A stretch of 64,000 nucleotides of DNA from Volvox africanus (GCA_030268105.1 BSDZ01000020.1:2310001-2374000), one strand, 5' to 3'; positions 12,601 to 25,012 are shown, numbered from the stretch's first letter. Notes: generated by a model not told the origin, from the sequence alone. Program-made: numbers and translations.

Positions 12601-14758
12601 ACGGACTTGATGGGTTGCCGCGGTATCAAACATTACTTGTCAGATTGGGAGCCATTTTAACGCTTCTTTGCACCAGGGAAGGGTGCACCGGACGACGGTG
12701 CACCGGACCGAACCTTTAATGGATTAATCCGCGCCTGGCGAAAGGCATGAAGGCTTGGAGCTTGTCTGAACCCCTAAGAAGTGAGGCTGGACTTTTGCAA
12801 AAGTCCAGAGCACCGACACAGCATAGATGGCCCCTAGACGTCAAAGGAAGGCGGAAGATACCGAAGCAGGTCAAAGGAAGAAAGCCACGAAAAGTCCCAG
12901 GCCCTCACCTGGTATAGCTGTTGCGTGAAGTCGTCGTCTTTGTGTTTAATCTCCTGCAGACAAACACAACAATACGAAGATCCACTCAGAGCTAAGGAAC
13001 CCTCCATAGAGATGGACAAAGAGGGGAAGAAAACCGGAACGTTGGAACCGGCCCATGCACTGGCAGCAAAGCTGCATGAGGCACTTGAGGACACGCATGA
13101 ATTCTCGCACTAGTCAACAGCGACGCCAGCGCGGCTGACCAGCCATGTGCCTCACAATCTCGTGCTTCACCAATCCCACTTCACAAATGCATCCAAAGAT
13201 TTGTTCATCATTTGTTCATCATTTGATCCGCATCCCCTTCACGCCGCCTTCCCTGCACGCTGGATCTACCGCCCCTCCCCAGCTCCCGCACGCCGCAGCC
13301 CCTGCACGTCCCACCTACCTGCAAGATGCCAAGGACCAGCTCTCTTGTGACCTCTGTGAAGGCGTTGAGGACCCCTAGCACCCTTCGCAGGTCGAAGTTC
13401 TTCACTTCAGCAATTTCCTGCCACGACCGATATGAAGTGAGACGTGAGATACAAGGATTCATCCCACACGGGGCAAACCCTTGCTTCAGCAGCCAAAACG
13501 CAGGCGCCAAGCAGTGACACACTTCCGAAAACAGTTGAGTACGCAGTGAATTAACCAACGCTTCAACGTGTGATACCCGGAGCCATTCAACGGGCGTGAC
13601 AACCGAGAGCCGTTAATAGCCGCTCTCCTACCCCTGCAAAAGAGGTCTACTGGCTCTGGCATCTTTCCCTGCACCCAAATCTTTTGCCGGCTCAGGTTCG
13701 CCTCTATCCTCGGGTAGGTGGTGCTCTCCGGGCGCGGCGCTCGTGCAAAGCTGGCTCTTACTTCACCTTAATTCCTACTCTGGTCTGGTCCGAACGCCCG
13801 AAGGTACTTTCATAGGATGAGGTGTACATATGCACAACAGGCAAGGAGGGATTCGTGGCAGATCGCGAGCTGATTCATTGGGCTTACACTTGCGCCCTCC
13901 GTTTGGCAACCTTGGGGGGGTACGCAAGTGCACGGTAAATCGGTTCGTTGCCTGCCAAGAGCCCAGGGGCCATGGCCGACACGACGCGGTGTGTACGGTG
14001 TGCATTCCCGTGTCCGCCCTCTTGCCGGTTTCGTGCCAGTCTCCTATCTTGGACAACATGTTTGCACAACACGTACGAATCGAATATGCCATGTCAAACT
14101 ATTACTGTCTAATCCTGCCTGCCACTCCCACATGAAGGAACACCATGGCTCCACGGTGCTTGCCGCACAGCCGTGAGAGACGCACCCGGACTGTTTGGGA
14201 GTGGCTCTCATACATTCGCTCTGCATACTGGCGCCCCAGCTCGTCCATTCCAGTAGCGTGCTGCCGCCAGAGCTGCTGCATTGCGCCCATGGTGATGCGG
14301 CTGACCATCTGGGCCACCTGGTCCACCGAGGACCAATCCACGTCCTCTGATATGTGAGATGGGAAGGTTATTGAGGTGTGTTATGAACGGGGTTTAGAGA
14401 AGGGACCAGATGGATTTGGGGTTAAGAGAGGAAGGGTAATCCGCAGAAACATACAGGATCAGGGGTGAAATTAGTGGACCTGGAAAGTACGATGGAGCTG
14501 GTGGAAAATTAGACATGGTCCCTGCTGAAAATTTGGTACAAAGTATTTCCCACAGAATAGGGCATAAATGTAAGCGGTGAAGGCGGTAATTATGAATATC
14601 AACAGTAAGTGGACTCATGAATGACGGGGTATGGGTTGGGGTCAGAAAAAGGGGACGATGCTTCCAACATATGTGTAATCCGCTATAGTCAAACTCTCAC
14701 CTTGCGGTTGCGCCGCATTTGTGCCTGTGGCCGGTGCGGCCTCGGCTTGCAACGCCAT
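9692..14758 (-). CDS. coiled-coil protein, 462 aa, function unknown
   Basis: A complete ten-exon gene whose exons all join in frame: 14758-14701, 14346-14186, 13417-13319, 12953-12909, 12575-12423, 12205-12124, 11829-11405, 10985-10851, 10422-10317 and 9816-9692 (TGA). The product begins MALQAEAAPATG. It is mostly predicted alpha-helical coiled coil (for example EARDAWYREKLRGLRQRHDA and LEASLARANAELLDLRDK), interrupted by an Ala/Gly/Ser-rich linker of about 90 residues in exon 7. There is no signal peptide, membrane span or catalytic motif. I do not recognise the family. Position next to CEP131 and coiled-coil character would suit a centriolar or flagellar protein, but that is inference only. 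The start is the only ATG that keeps the first 58-nt exon in phase. Confidence 0.85.
10731..10790. repeat. 15-nt minisatellite in intron 8 of the coiled-coil gene
   Basis: About four degenerate tandem copies of a CCCYTAACCATTAA-like unit. They lie inside the intron between exons 10985-10851 and 10422-10317. Confidence 0.7.
12003..12091. repeat. AT/AC dinucleotide microsatellite
   Basis: Runs of (AT)n and (AC)n, partly self-complementary. They sit in the intron between exons 12205-12124 and 11829-11405 of the coiled-coil gene. Confidence 0.85.
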
Positions 14759-17700
14759 CGTTGGCAGTTGCCCTGCCGACGGCAGGCCACCTACTGCAAT
14801 TCGTTTTTACAAATCTTTTTCATGAGAATAACTGTGATCCAAATGTCATCAGGAGCTCACTAGTAGCTTCGCTGTCCGAAAAGGCTTAGGCTTGACTTTC
14901 ACACGACTTCTGGGAAATATATGATCACATGTAAGTTATGAAAATTCAAGCCTATTTTTAGGCAAAATAAAACAACAAAATGCTATATGTGCAGTAGTCA
15001 GAATAAATGAAGTTTGAAAGGCGAAATGTGCTTTATTCGATTATGAATATGATTACGTCAAATGTAAGACTTCAAAGGGAGTGAAAAAACTGTTATTGAT
15101 ATCGTCCATTCGAACACATTGGCAGTACGACGACGGTTCAAGTCCGACGCCAGAAAATCTTACCATGTAGAAATCCGAACAACACCGTGAAATGTTTTCC
15201 TCGTGAAAACACTTAATTAAGATGCACATGTTTATGGTATTAAGGGATAAGGGAAGCTTAACTATCCAATGCTCTGATCGCGGTTGTCCACAGCGGAAGA
15301 CCCTTTAAAGCTATAGAGTTTTGATTAGATCATTCCAGTGTATGTTTTATTTCGTTCCCCAACCCTAGTTCAGCGTTGCATCGGCCATCGGGTGCAGGTT
15401 GCTGACTTGCAATTTCCTCGTAATAACTTCTATAAACGGTGACGGTTGCTACAGCGGCACGCAATTCGCCAACGCCCAAGAGCCATGAACCAGGCACCAA
15501 TATCTTCAATGATACCCAGCGAGGGGCAATCATGCAATATAGAAGCTCCTCATAAACCCTCAGTGGGCGCTGGCGCTGCCGTATCTCTGGTGACAACTTC
15601 AGACGTCTTTAAAACAACGTCTGAAATATAGCTGCGCCAGTAACGCTTCGATCGATGGGACAGGTAGGACCTCAGACACATCAAACTAGGCAGCACCTTG
15701 CGAGTTACCATCTATCGTACATTCGCTGTCTAATATGCGTGAAAGCGCACTTAGCCACATTTACAAGCTTCACGCAATAACATAAAATATACTGCCTCAG
15801 CCCATCAGCATGGAACATGCGCCGACGTGAACGAAAGGTTGGAGCACATGCCACATTCGCCAACCTACGATTAGAGCTGGGGAGCTCAAGCAGCCCATGG
15901 GACAGCCGACCCACATCGAGGGACGTATCGCACAAGCCTCCCTCCCTCCGTCTGCTTCGTTACGGTTGTAGTAAAAGACGTTACAGGCCTTACATCAAAA
16001 GACTTGTGGGATAGCAACGTGGTGAGCTGCTTACACGCCATCGCCCCCTAGCAGCTTCATATGGGCACAGGCAGCACCTGCATACAGCTGTATCAACCAT
16101 TCCAAAACAGCCAGCGTTTGTTACAGATCGCGGAGTCGGAAATCTGTCAGGCCGTGACATTAGTCCGGTGCATGTGCCAGACCGCCTGTTCCGCCAGGCA
16201 TTCCAGGGCCTAAGAGACCTTGATCCGGGGGCGTTGTGAGAGTTTGGGTAGTGCCTTGCTGCCCCTGGCCGCTGCATGGACCCATAAGGGACTCCTCCGG
16301 ACCTTGCTTGTTCCAGAGGTGCGGGCATACAGGGGAGGGAAATGCAACCCCTCAGTTCCTCATCCCCTTAACACACGCCAGGCTACAACAGGCGTACCAT
16401 TACTACTACTGTTTGATCTAGATCCGGATCCGGATCCAAGGAGATCTCGGTCGCGAGGTCAGCATCAGCATCCAATCGATCGATTGTTGGCATCATGGTT
16501 TGGTCGATAAGCAGACTTAAAACTGCTAGACTTAAAACGGCGCACATGCATACAGCAACCCAAGCAAGCAAGTGCGACGGAGGAGTTGATGATACCAAGC
16601 AGCTGCACAGAACACTATGGAGACCTTGCGTGAAAGGATCAGCTGCTGCTACAGCATGTGCGTGGCGGATAGCGTCCTCCATTTGGCAGCATCCAGTTCT
16701 GCTTAGAGACGTGGAGACTATAGTATCTTGGGGTATCTACGGGTAGTGTCCGGGATGAACCGTGTATGGTCATCATCCTCCGATTGGGCGTTTGCTTAGG
16801 CGGACACAACAGCGACGTGGGAGTAGGAGCTTCATGTGGACGAGGGCGCAAGACGGCTATGTCCAGACATTGTGTCTTACAGAAAAAGTAAAACACAGGA
16901 AAAACTGCGATGGATTTTTCATCCGTTGATCAACACTGTCATTAGAGGCTCGTTAACACTAGGGGCGGCTATTCCTTAGCCCGCGGTTGTGGTGCCAATG
17001 ATGTCGTTGCCCACTCAGCCCTTGAGCTCCACTCCTTCACTGCCTGCTGTGTTGCTGCGTGGCGCAAGGTCGTGCACGGAGCCATGCTCATGCCTTCACT
17101 CGACATCTTTTACTGTTTGCTATATGTGCAGGCAAACCGTCATCTAGGGTGGTGGTTACAAGATAAGGACTTACGGCGTGACGGGCAAAAGCTTCATAAT
17201 CAACGGATCCAACCACTTTGCTAGTGATTTACATTAATAACTCCAGTTCTCCGACAACAGTCAACAGTCAACGGTCTTGTAACCTCAGGTACCTATAATA
17301 AGTGGCTTACCGAAGTGGCAGGTGCGGACGTGCTGTCCGTACTTACACCTACGGCCGGCTTGCAATCCTCACAACGAAGGCAAATGCAATCAAAGGGAGA
17401 GTATGTAAAGGCGGTTGCATACCAAATCTTGGCGGACTTATCAGCTCATACTGGTCAGGACGCACTGCCTTTCACCAAACAGACAAAAGATGTCAAAGAT
17501 GTCAACGTAGACAACAATCGGGTAAACCATTGCAAGCAAGGAATAAGATGTATTCAATAGGAACGAGGGCATGCCTCATGGTTCATTTATTATCTTGCAC
17601 ATTCCGCACAAAACTTTCTGCGTCACCGTGCCGCGCAGACCGGCGGTTCGTGGGTTGCACTGCATCCCTGCGTGCTTCATCGGACACCACTGTGCCGCAA

Positions 17701-18192
17701 TCGCCAAAGTGAAATCCACCCGCGCTGCTGTCTCGCTGCGTGCAGGACTGTACCGTGCAGTTTGCTTCAGACCTCATCATACCGCCGATGGCAAAGCAAA
17801 TCAACGGTTACCTAAAAGTTCCATCCGTGACCAGTGACTAGCGAGTTTTGCACATCTGGCGTGGGTTTGGCCATTCCCGCCTGTTGCTTATCACATTCCC
17901 CATTTATAACTTATCATTCCATCCATCCATGAATGCGTAGAAATCCTCTCCTTCCGCCAGAGCGGTCCTTTGCCACCAAAATCACTCTCCTACAGTCGAT
18001 ACAACTTCATCCTATATAGAAGGTGACCTGCATGGGTCGCGCTCCAATGGTCGCGCTCTGAACACAACTCTCCAACTTCCATGGTTTACGAGGGCTAACT
18101 ATAGGACAGATGCCTCCATTTACGTGTTTAAGCCTGCCTGACAGGCTGACCCATGCCAATGCATGGCCCACCCAGTCTGACTGGCTGCTGTC
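14759..18192. other. mostly noncoding stretch with plus-strand exon-like segments
   Basis: No gene could be closed here. Exon-like pieces on the plus strand have splice-site context and reasonable codon use. One lies at about 15966-16017 (frame VKDVTGLTSKDLWDSNV, followed by a GTGAGC donor). One lies at about 16081-16232 (a frame ending FRQAFQGLRDLDPGA before a GTGAGA donor, preceded by a CATACAG acceptor). One lies at about 17312-17520 (a frame with EYVKAVAYQILADLSAHTGQ, followed by GTAAAC). A TGTAA occurs at 17277-17281. The phases of these pieces do not join unambiguously, and two frames compete in the second piece. A decayed gene or mobile-element remnant is equally possible. The first part (14759-15700) shows nothing. 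Confidence 0.3.
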
Positions 18193-18197
18193 TTACA
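18193..18197 (-). terminator. TGTAA polyadenylation signal of the HSPA12-like gene
   Basis: TTACA on the plus strand, about 115 nt past the TGA at 18311. It matches the green-algal poly(A) signal in a typical position. Confidence 0.6.
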
Positions 18198-18310
18198 TGC
18201 CGCGTACAACAGCTGCTAGCAATCTCCTGCTGCTCACATTCATAAAACGCATTGTGTGTTTACGTGCACAACAGCAACCTATCCATGCTTCTGTATGCCG
18301 CTGTCCTCAA

Positions 18311-21300
18311 TCAGGCAGGCTCGCCGTCAAAGCGGATGCTCGTGGCGACGGAGTTCTTCGTCAGGACGTCGGTGGCCACCAGAGATAGCTCAGTGCCGCC
18401 GAAACGCATCTCGACCTGCAGCGGTAAATTCGGGTAAAGCGTCATACTTGCGACTCGTCTACGTCAGGCATGGTTATGCAGGGTCATAACATTTTCACGA
18501 AGCCACATCCAATAGTCGCTTACGCACGATTGTGCGGGATAGGTATTGCACGCGGACTGACTGAATTGGATGACTACCCGCCAGGACAACACGCACATTT
18601 CCCATGATGCTCCGCCAGCCACATTTCTTACGTCCCCAGTATTGTATAGGTGGGCGGGTGCCGTGTGTTACCGATATCCATCCATCTTGATGACGGTAAC
18701 GAAAGATGCTAGGCGAGGCACTTTGGAAGCTCACGGCGGCCTGTGCGTTGCAGGATTGCACAGTGCCGGATGTACAACCATCCGACTACGTTCTGCTGTC
18801 TTCCTCACCTCCAACTTGCGATCCTCCCGCCTCCGCAGTGGTAGACCGACGGTGGGCAGCTCCAGTGATATACTCAAGTGCCGGTGCATTCCGGGGGATT
18901 CGAGGTAGCGCGCTGTGTTGTCACTCGTAGAATACAGATCAAAGCGAACACTGGTCGCGGAACTGCGTAGAAGGAAAACCTGGCTTAGTCAACACCCGCA
19001 GGCCCGGGCCGGACACACAACGTTTATGCGCACAGGTACAGCACCCACCCACCTATAGAGGGGTACAAAGTTTTGCTTTACGACCTCGTCCACTTGCACA
19101 AGCTGGCCTTGGTCGACGAAGCGGCAATACACGTCTATGAAGGTTCATCGGGGAATGGAAACCACTCGGGTAGCCATGGGGTGTCGAAGCGGTCTCAGAA
19201 AAGACCCCGCAATACACCCCGCAAGCAACAGCATGAAGATGCATCCCGGGTACGCTGGGGTGGTATTATAGTATCCTGGGGGTATCTACAGCTAATATCC
19301 ATGATGACCAGGAAAATGAAAATGTTAAGTGGCTGAACATCTTCCCGCGCCCTTGTCATGGCAATTACCAGGTAATGCGAAATACGAGGAAACATACATG
19401 CATTCCAGGTTCCAGGTACTACCCCGACCGAGAGCGGGCCAAAGACCCTAAAGTTATTAAGGGCAGGGTGCCCCCATGTCGATGGACGGTGACGACCCCA
19501 ATTAAAGTGACCCGCGAGCTGACCAGTAGCGGAATTGACGCCTTAGTTGATTCGGCAGATTCCGCTGGATGCTGGTGGTGGGTGCTGAACCTGGGAAAAC
19601 CACTGATTTCGGAGAAGTCGGCATGGGAGACTGGATGAGGGTGCCCCGAAATACCGGGGAAGGTAGGGACTGCCAGGTTAGTGGCCACGGGTGATGTACC
19701 CCCCTATCCTACACACATACACACATAAAATTACGAACGCAAGCAACAGGCTAGGTAAAGGCAAATCTATGTATTATTGTGCCCAGAAGTTACAGTACGA
19801 GTGTTCACTTACCCGCATAGAACATGGTCTCCTCTTTGTGCCAAAACTCTTCAGGGTATCCATGTGCAAGGCTGTGTGATTGGTCCTCGCGAGTCCACGG
19901 CCTGGCGACGTTAGTGCCGTAACCGACACGGCAGCGGCGGGCGGTGACCATGTACGGGAGGACTCCGTAAATCACGGCTCCTGAAAGCATTCGAATGAAA
20001 TCGTCATTAAATCAGGACATGCCATGGGGCAGGGACACTACTCTTAAGCGCACTAGGCGTCCTTCTGAACATGACATAAGGATCTACGATGCTCTTCTTG
20101 ATGTCCTCCTTGGGAAAGAACAGACCGCGCGCAGGATACCAGTCCGTGCGTGTGAGGAATTAGCGTCACCCGAAGGCATAGTGTGCATGTCCCCAAGCTC
20201 TACCAGACCCACAAGGCTTACTTCCTTACCCCACACCAGCAGCGGCGGACGGAGGCACTGGACGGCGTGTCTTGCATCATGCATGCAGATAGAGATACTC
20301 ACCCGTTACCACCGCAGCACCCGGGTCAGCGGGGACGAGCAGTGGAATACCTGGGCCCAGGGCGCCGCTCACGCGGCTCTGAAGGTGCGGGGAGCGCGCG
20401 AAGCCGCCTGCCAAGAGAACCTGAACAGGCAACAAATCGACATGATGGAAGCAAGAGGATGAACGTCATGTGCATCGCCATTCTACATGGCAAGAAAACT
20501 TGCAAGACGGAGGCAGTGAGGAAGGATCTGCGCCGCGTACCTTTGTGCACGTGTTTCCCAGCCGCGTGCCGTCGCTCATCACATCCCGCATCCCCGCAAT
20601 GATTCGGTCCACCACCGGATCGAAGATCTGTTGTGCTACCACCTCTGCCGGGAGCACCAGAGCCTGATCGGCACCCACCCAGCCGCGGTCGTTACGGGGC
20701 TGCCTTAGGGCCTGCAGCAATCAGTCAATTGCGGAGAGGCAACATGGCGGCGACCCGGGAGGGCTGCTTGGGCTAAAACGGAATGCCGTGCAACCGTATT
20801 GGTCCTCGCCTGACCAGGCAGCGCTGTCCAATCATACGTATGTGTCAGTAGCTGCAGGACACGGTATTTACATATCCGTTGAAAAGACTTCAAAACATCC
20901 AGATATCTATTTCCACTGGGTCCTTTTCCTTGACAATTAGCTAACATTCCGGGTAGGTGAGCCACTTCAACACACTGCCTACTTTCGGAGTTGCATCATA
21001 GCAATTGCATTGTTAAGGTATCCGGCAGAACACCTGGACGTGTCAGCAGGTGCCTATTCAGGACATGTGTTTCGCATATATATATATTACCCGCAGTGAC
21101 TGGTGGCCGATGATGCTGACCAGTCCGGGCGGTAGCGGCAACCGAATGTCGTTGCGCTGCACACCCGCCACCTTCATCAGCCCTCCGAGGAGCCCGCTGC
21201 TGACGTCACCAACCTCTCGTCCCACGGTCGTCGCCGAGTACGAAGACGAGTACGAAGACGGTGCAGTGGAGCGGGTGCAAAGGAAGGACCGCTTGGACAG

Positions 21301-23656
21301 CTCCCATCTGATGGAGGCGGGATCATAATGATTGCGACTGAAACTTCCAAACGTCCTCCACGCACGCGCGCAACAGGTACGTCCTGAGACCCTGATAACC
21401 TCCCAAGTTCATGGGCCTTCCTGCGGCCGGCTCTGGGACACGGTTTTGGGGTTCGGGGCAGGTTGGGAGTGCGCCCATCACGTTGAGAAGGTGCGCTCGT
21501 ATCCCATCCCAACATCGCGGGTCACAACCAATCCCGAGTCCATCTCACTTGCTCTTTATCTTCACCACCTCGTCCGGATGGGCCTCCTTCCACGCGTCCC
21601 AGTTTTGCGGCCCCAGCAGCTCACGGATGTATGTCCAGGCGGTAGAGTCCACGTGGGCACCGCCCGCCAGAGCGCCTGCGTGCAGACAAGGCGGCGTGTC
21701 GTGCCATGCGGTTCTGATCAAACCCTCTAGAAGCCTTACGTGCAGGGCCTTACATGCAGGGCCTTATGTGCAGGGCCGTACGTGCACCCCATCTCGAGTT
21801 CTCCTTGGCTACTGCCGGCAATCCCATTCGTCCCACAGCACGACCTGTTTGATTTCATTTCCCGGGGCTTATAGACTGCCATTCTTGAACACCCAGGTTG
21901 TGCTTCTGCTCACCACGTCCCACGGCCGCCTCCTCCAGTCGTGCTGCGGTGCCAGAGCCCCGCACGCGATGAAGTGTGAAGTCAGCCGTGCCCCCGCCAC
22001 AGTCCAGAACCAACAGCACATCACCGTCACACAAAAGACCGGAGGCTGAGCCAGATGTCAGCACCCCGCCGCTGTGGACGACACTCAGACCGACGGACCC
22101 ACGGGTCGCTGCCTCACCCATGAGGACAGCCGATAGGGCCGCTGCCTCGGGCTCCAGTGTCAATGAGAGCGAACGCGAGTCCATCTGAACCGTCATTCCT
22201 ATATGCATACGTCCGCGAGGATGAGGGTCACTAAATACGGCACCCAAAGGCAAGCGCGGCTTTACACTCTTTCCGCACTGTAGTACTATACTGTACGTCA
22301 ATTTACTGTGCGGTACATTCACGTACCCGCTCGGTGCGCCGCCTCTCGCATCCTCGCTTTGGCTGCATCGCTCCAGATGGCGGGCACAGTCAGGCACCAG
22401 ACCACCTCGTCCGACGTCAGGTTGACGCTGGCCATGCCGCAGCGGCGCAGCTGCTCGCGTATGTACCTGTAGCCGGGGGTACGGAATGAGAGCAGGCAGC
22501 AGGCAGCAGGCAGCAGGCAGCAGGCAGCAGGCAGCAGGCAGCAGGCAGCAGGCAGCAGGCAGCAGGCAGCAGGCAGCAGGCAGCAGGCAGCAGGCAGCAG
22601 GCAGCAGGCAGCAGGCAGCAGGCAGGAGGCAGCAGGCAGCAGGCAGCAGGCAGCAGGCAGCATCCTAGCCCTGAAATCCATACAGATGCAACCCTCACTC
22701 CATCACACAGCACTCAGCGTGTAGCGGCCCCACATCCGGCGCGGCGGTGGTGCAGCCATGTTCAGGCAAGTCCGTGGTTGTGCTGCTGCCTTTTCCTGCG
22801 CCTAAAGAAGGAGCAGACAGGGATGGCATCAAAGGCAGCATGATCATGGATCCCGCGTTCACTCACTTCCTTATCTCTCCCAGGTAGTCCGCCACCGCCT
22901 GCACCCGGGTCACCCCGGACGGCAGTGAGCACACTGTGTCCACACCCTCTGCCGCGCCCTCCTCCAGCAGAAGCTTGAAGTTCTCCAAATAGGTGTAAGA
23001 GCTCGTACGACGCTCATGTGAAGACATCTCTGACCAGCGCTTCCAGGCGGTCCAGCCCCAGGCCGCCTGCCAGCAGCAGTACGTGCCGTAGATGCACCGA
23101 AGAGGTCACGACGCACGTGAGGGCACATGATACATGTGAGGGCGACAAACAAAGCCGGATAACACCATGTCTGCCTCACCCCAAACGAACTGCGCTCCAC
23201 CGGTGAGGGCACAAGCACTACGCGGATATGTACGGGGTTCACTTGCTTGTCTACGCAGATCATCGCAAAGGCCCACCGCCTCGTGGCACTCGTGCGTGTG
23301 TGTATGTGTGGCATTTGTATGTCGACAAAGCTTACTGTAGTTGTTTTGTACAACATGGCTTGCAGTCGTTATCAGTGACGGCCACTCACCACTCTGTCGC
23401 CCTTGTACAGCAGCGCCGTGCGTGTCTTGGCATCAGGCGCTGGCTGATCGGGCCAGCGATCGTGAATGGAGACACGAAGCGGTCCGGACCCAAAGGCCCC
23501 GAAGGACAGGCTGACGGATGCGTCAGAGGCCGTGGTAGTGTGCTGTCGGTACGCAAACCCGGAAGCGTACGTCCCAAAGTCTATGCCTACCACCACAGAG
23601 GGCGGCTTCCTGTCCGCATCCCCAGCTTGAGGGGAGATGGGAACTGCGAAGGACAT
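18311..23656 (-). CDS. HSPA12-type Hsp70-family ATPase, 677 aa
   Basis: An Hsp70-superfamily protein of the HSPA12 branch, a divergent actin-fold ATPase group that lacks the usual peptide-binding domain. Twelve exons join perfectly in phase: 23656-23390, 23066-22867, 22466-22327, 22198-21914, 21675-21549, 21307-21091, 20711-20541, 20420-20303, 19980-19813, 19134-19053, 18962-18809 and 18415-18311. Signatures in order: phosphate-1 loop VVGIDFGTYASGF (near residue 24), YTYLENFKLLL, VVWCLTVPAIWSDAAK with MREAAHRAG, LEPEAAALS, phosphate-2 loop VLDCGGGTADFTL (near 270), and adenosine motif VLLAGGFARSP. Length matches human HSPA12A (about 675). The start ATG sits in the first exon, just upstream of the ATPase core. 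An AT-rich TATA-like patch lies about 45-60 nt upstream. Its client and cellular role cannot be read from the sequence. The product is probably cytosolic, with no signal peptide seen. Confidence 0.95.
22491..22662. repeat. 7-nt minisatellite, about 24 copies of AGCAGGC
   Basis: A tandem array of a 7-base unit, nearly perfect, with one variant copy near 22622. It lies in intron 2 of the HSPA12-like gene and ends only about 25 nt before the 3' splice acceptor of exon 3. In the transcript it reads as a long pyrimidine-rich GCCTGCT array. Confidence 0.95.
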
Positions 23657-24489
23657 GTCTAATGACCAGCTTCAGCTAACAGTATCAGATAAAATATCTC
23701 GTGAATATATATTGTTAGGCACAAGGATGTGACTAGGGCTGTGTGCTGTGTGCTGTGTGCTGTGTGCGCTGTCTTTCTGGACAGAGCTTCGCTCCCGAAA
23801 TTTCCACTATAGCTGCGGCCAATGCTGGAGGAGGTGTAATTGCGTTGCGTTGTCAGTATATGCGCCTCCTACTTATATGTACTGCTTAACAGCTTACAGC
23901 TTTATTGTACTTAATGCAGATAACTGCGGCGGCCGAGTGAGGACGGATGAGGACCAAAGTTGGGTCCTCGGCGGGACCTTGGCCGTTGTGTTCAATTAGG
24001 TTCGATGACGAGATACCCGTGACCCTCTGACCCGTGGCGCCGTGGCGAGCACGAGCTCGTAGCTGCACCCTGTGTTGGCTGATGTTTGGGTCGTCAGATG
24101 TGACGTAGCGGGATGTGACGGTCCTTAAATCTCGTCAGGTCCAGAGGACCGCCACCTGGCATTTTAGCTGGCCGACGTTGCGCTGAACACGCGTCAAGAG
24201 ATGTGATCGACAACATCCGCTATCAGGCGGTTCGTGCTCCCATGCACGTTGAATGATCACGGGCCAAACCTTGTTGCAAACGATTTTCCCGAGGAATGTA
24301 CGACTCGCGCCCATGAACGATAAAGTACGCCACTGAGCGCGAATAAATTGACTTGAGGACTGACATCCTCCGTAACGCTTGCAATAATAGATTGGTGAGA
24401 CACCTCTCAAGCGTGTTCATCAGGAGTGCATATCGCCAGGCACCTTCATCACTGCGCCTTTTCAAGAGCTTTCGTTACGCGTCTTTACG
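23657..24489. other. divergent intergenic region between the HSPA12-like and SMP-like genes
   Basis: This holds the promoters of both flanking genes. An AT-rich TATA-like segment lies at about 23697-23716. A short tandem TGTGCTG repeat (four copies) lies at about 23733-23764. No coding sequence was seen. Confidence 0.5.
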
Positions 24490-24696
24490 ATGACGAAGGG
24501 TAGTTCCGGCGGCGGCGGCGGCCAGCACGCGTCAGGCGGCGGCGGCGGCGGCCACCACACGATGACCAAGGAGGATGCCTCGCGCATCCAGTCCACACAG
24601 GCGCGCGCTGGCCACGACGTCGGCAAGGACACGTTCGCTGCCCGCGCCCAATCGGCTGGTGATCGGCATGCGGCCAAGCAACAGGGCGACGACTAG
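24490..24696 (+). CDS. seed-maturation-protein-like hydrophilic protein, 68 aa
   Basis: A single-exon gene from ATG to TAG. After a Gly/His-rich leader comes one SMP-type motif, TKEDASRIQSTQARAG followed by FAARAQSAGDRHA. This resembles plant and fungal seed-maturation-type sequences (DAARIQSSQA ... FAARAQSAADRN). The protein is very hydrophilic, with no aromatic core, signal peptide or membrane span, so it is probably intrinsically disordered. Related proteins are linked to desiccation or stress tolerance, and that role is inferred here. There are no introns, unlike all its neighbours. A second in-frame ATG just before TKEDAS could also be used. It is transcribed divergently from the HSPA12-like chaperone relative. 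Confidence 0.8.
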   Translation: MTKGSSGGGGGQHASGGGGGGHHTMTKEDASRIQSTQARAGHDVGKDTFAARAQSAGDRHAAKQQGDD

Positions 24697-24979
24697 TCGG
24701 CAATTTTCAAGATCCATTGCAACTTATTGGGACTCTCTGGGTCGCTGACGGAACATGGCCGCGAGATCCCAGCAGCTAGATGAACAAAAGTGCGCAGTGG
24801 GTAGTGACGGTCCTTAAATGGACGCCCTTGGCTTCATTTTCCGTCGGGCGCTGTTTGGGAAGTGGGATAGGATGCATGCGACGCTATGCCTGCTGATAGT
24901 CGAGATAAATACAGTTGCAACGGGGCATTGGAGTTGACAGGTGGGGATTGAAGAGTTGGACAAACGCGCATTGCTTGGC

Positions 24980-25012
24980 TTACAAGCAACACGCCTTCTG
25001 GCGTGCTTGTAA
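24980..25012. terminator. hairpin carrying TGTAA on both strands
   Basis: An inverted repeat: TTACAAGC plus a short bulge plus ACGCC, a TTCT loop, then GGCGTGCTTGTAA. Both strands present TGTAA at the edge of the stem. The plus-strand copy (25008-25012) is about 310 nt after the SMP-like stop codon and is its likely poly(A) signal. Confidence 0.6.

Noticed and set aside
22491..22662. Tandem array as a CRISPR-like array
   Set aside because: The 7-base units are contiguous with no spacers, and this is a eukaryotic intron.
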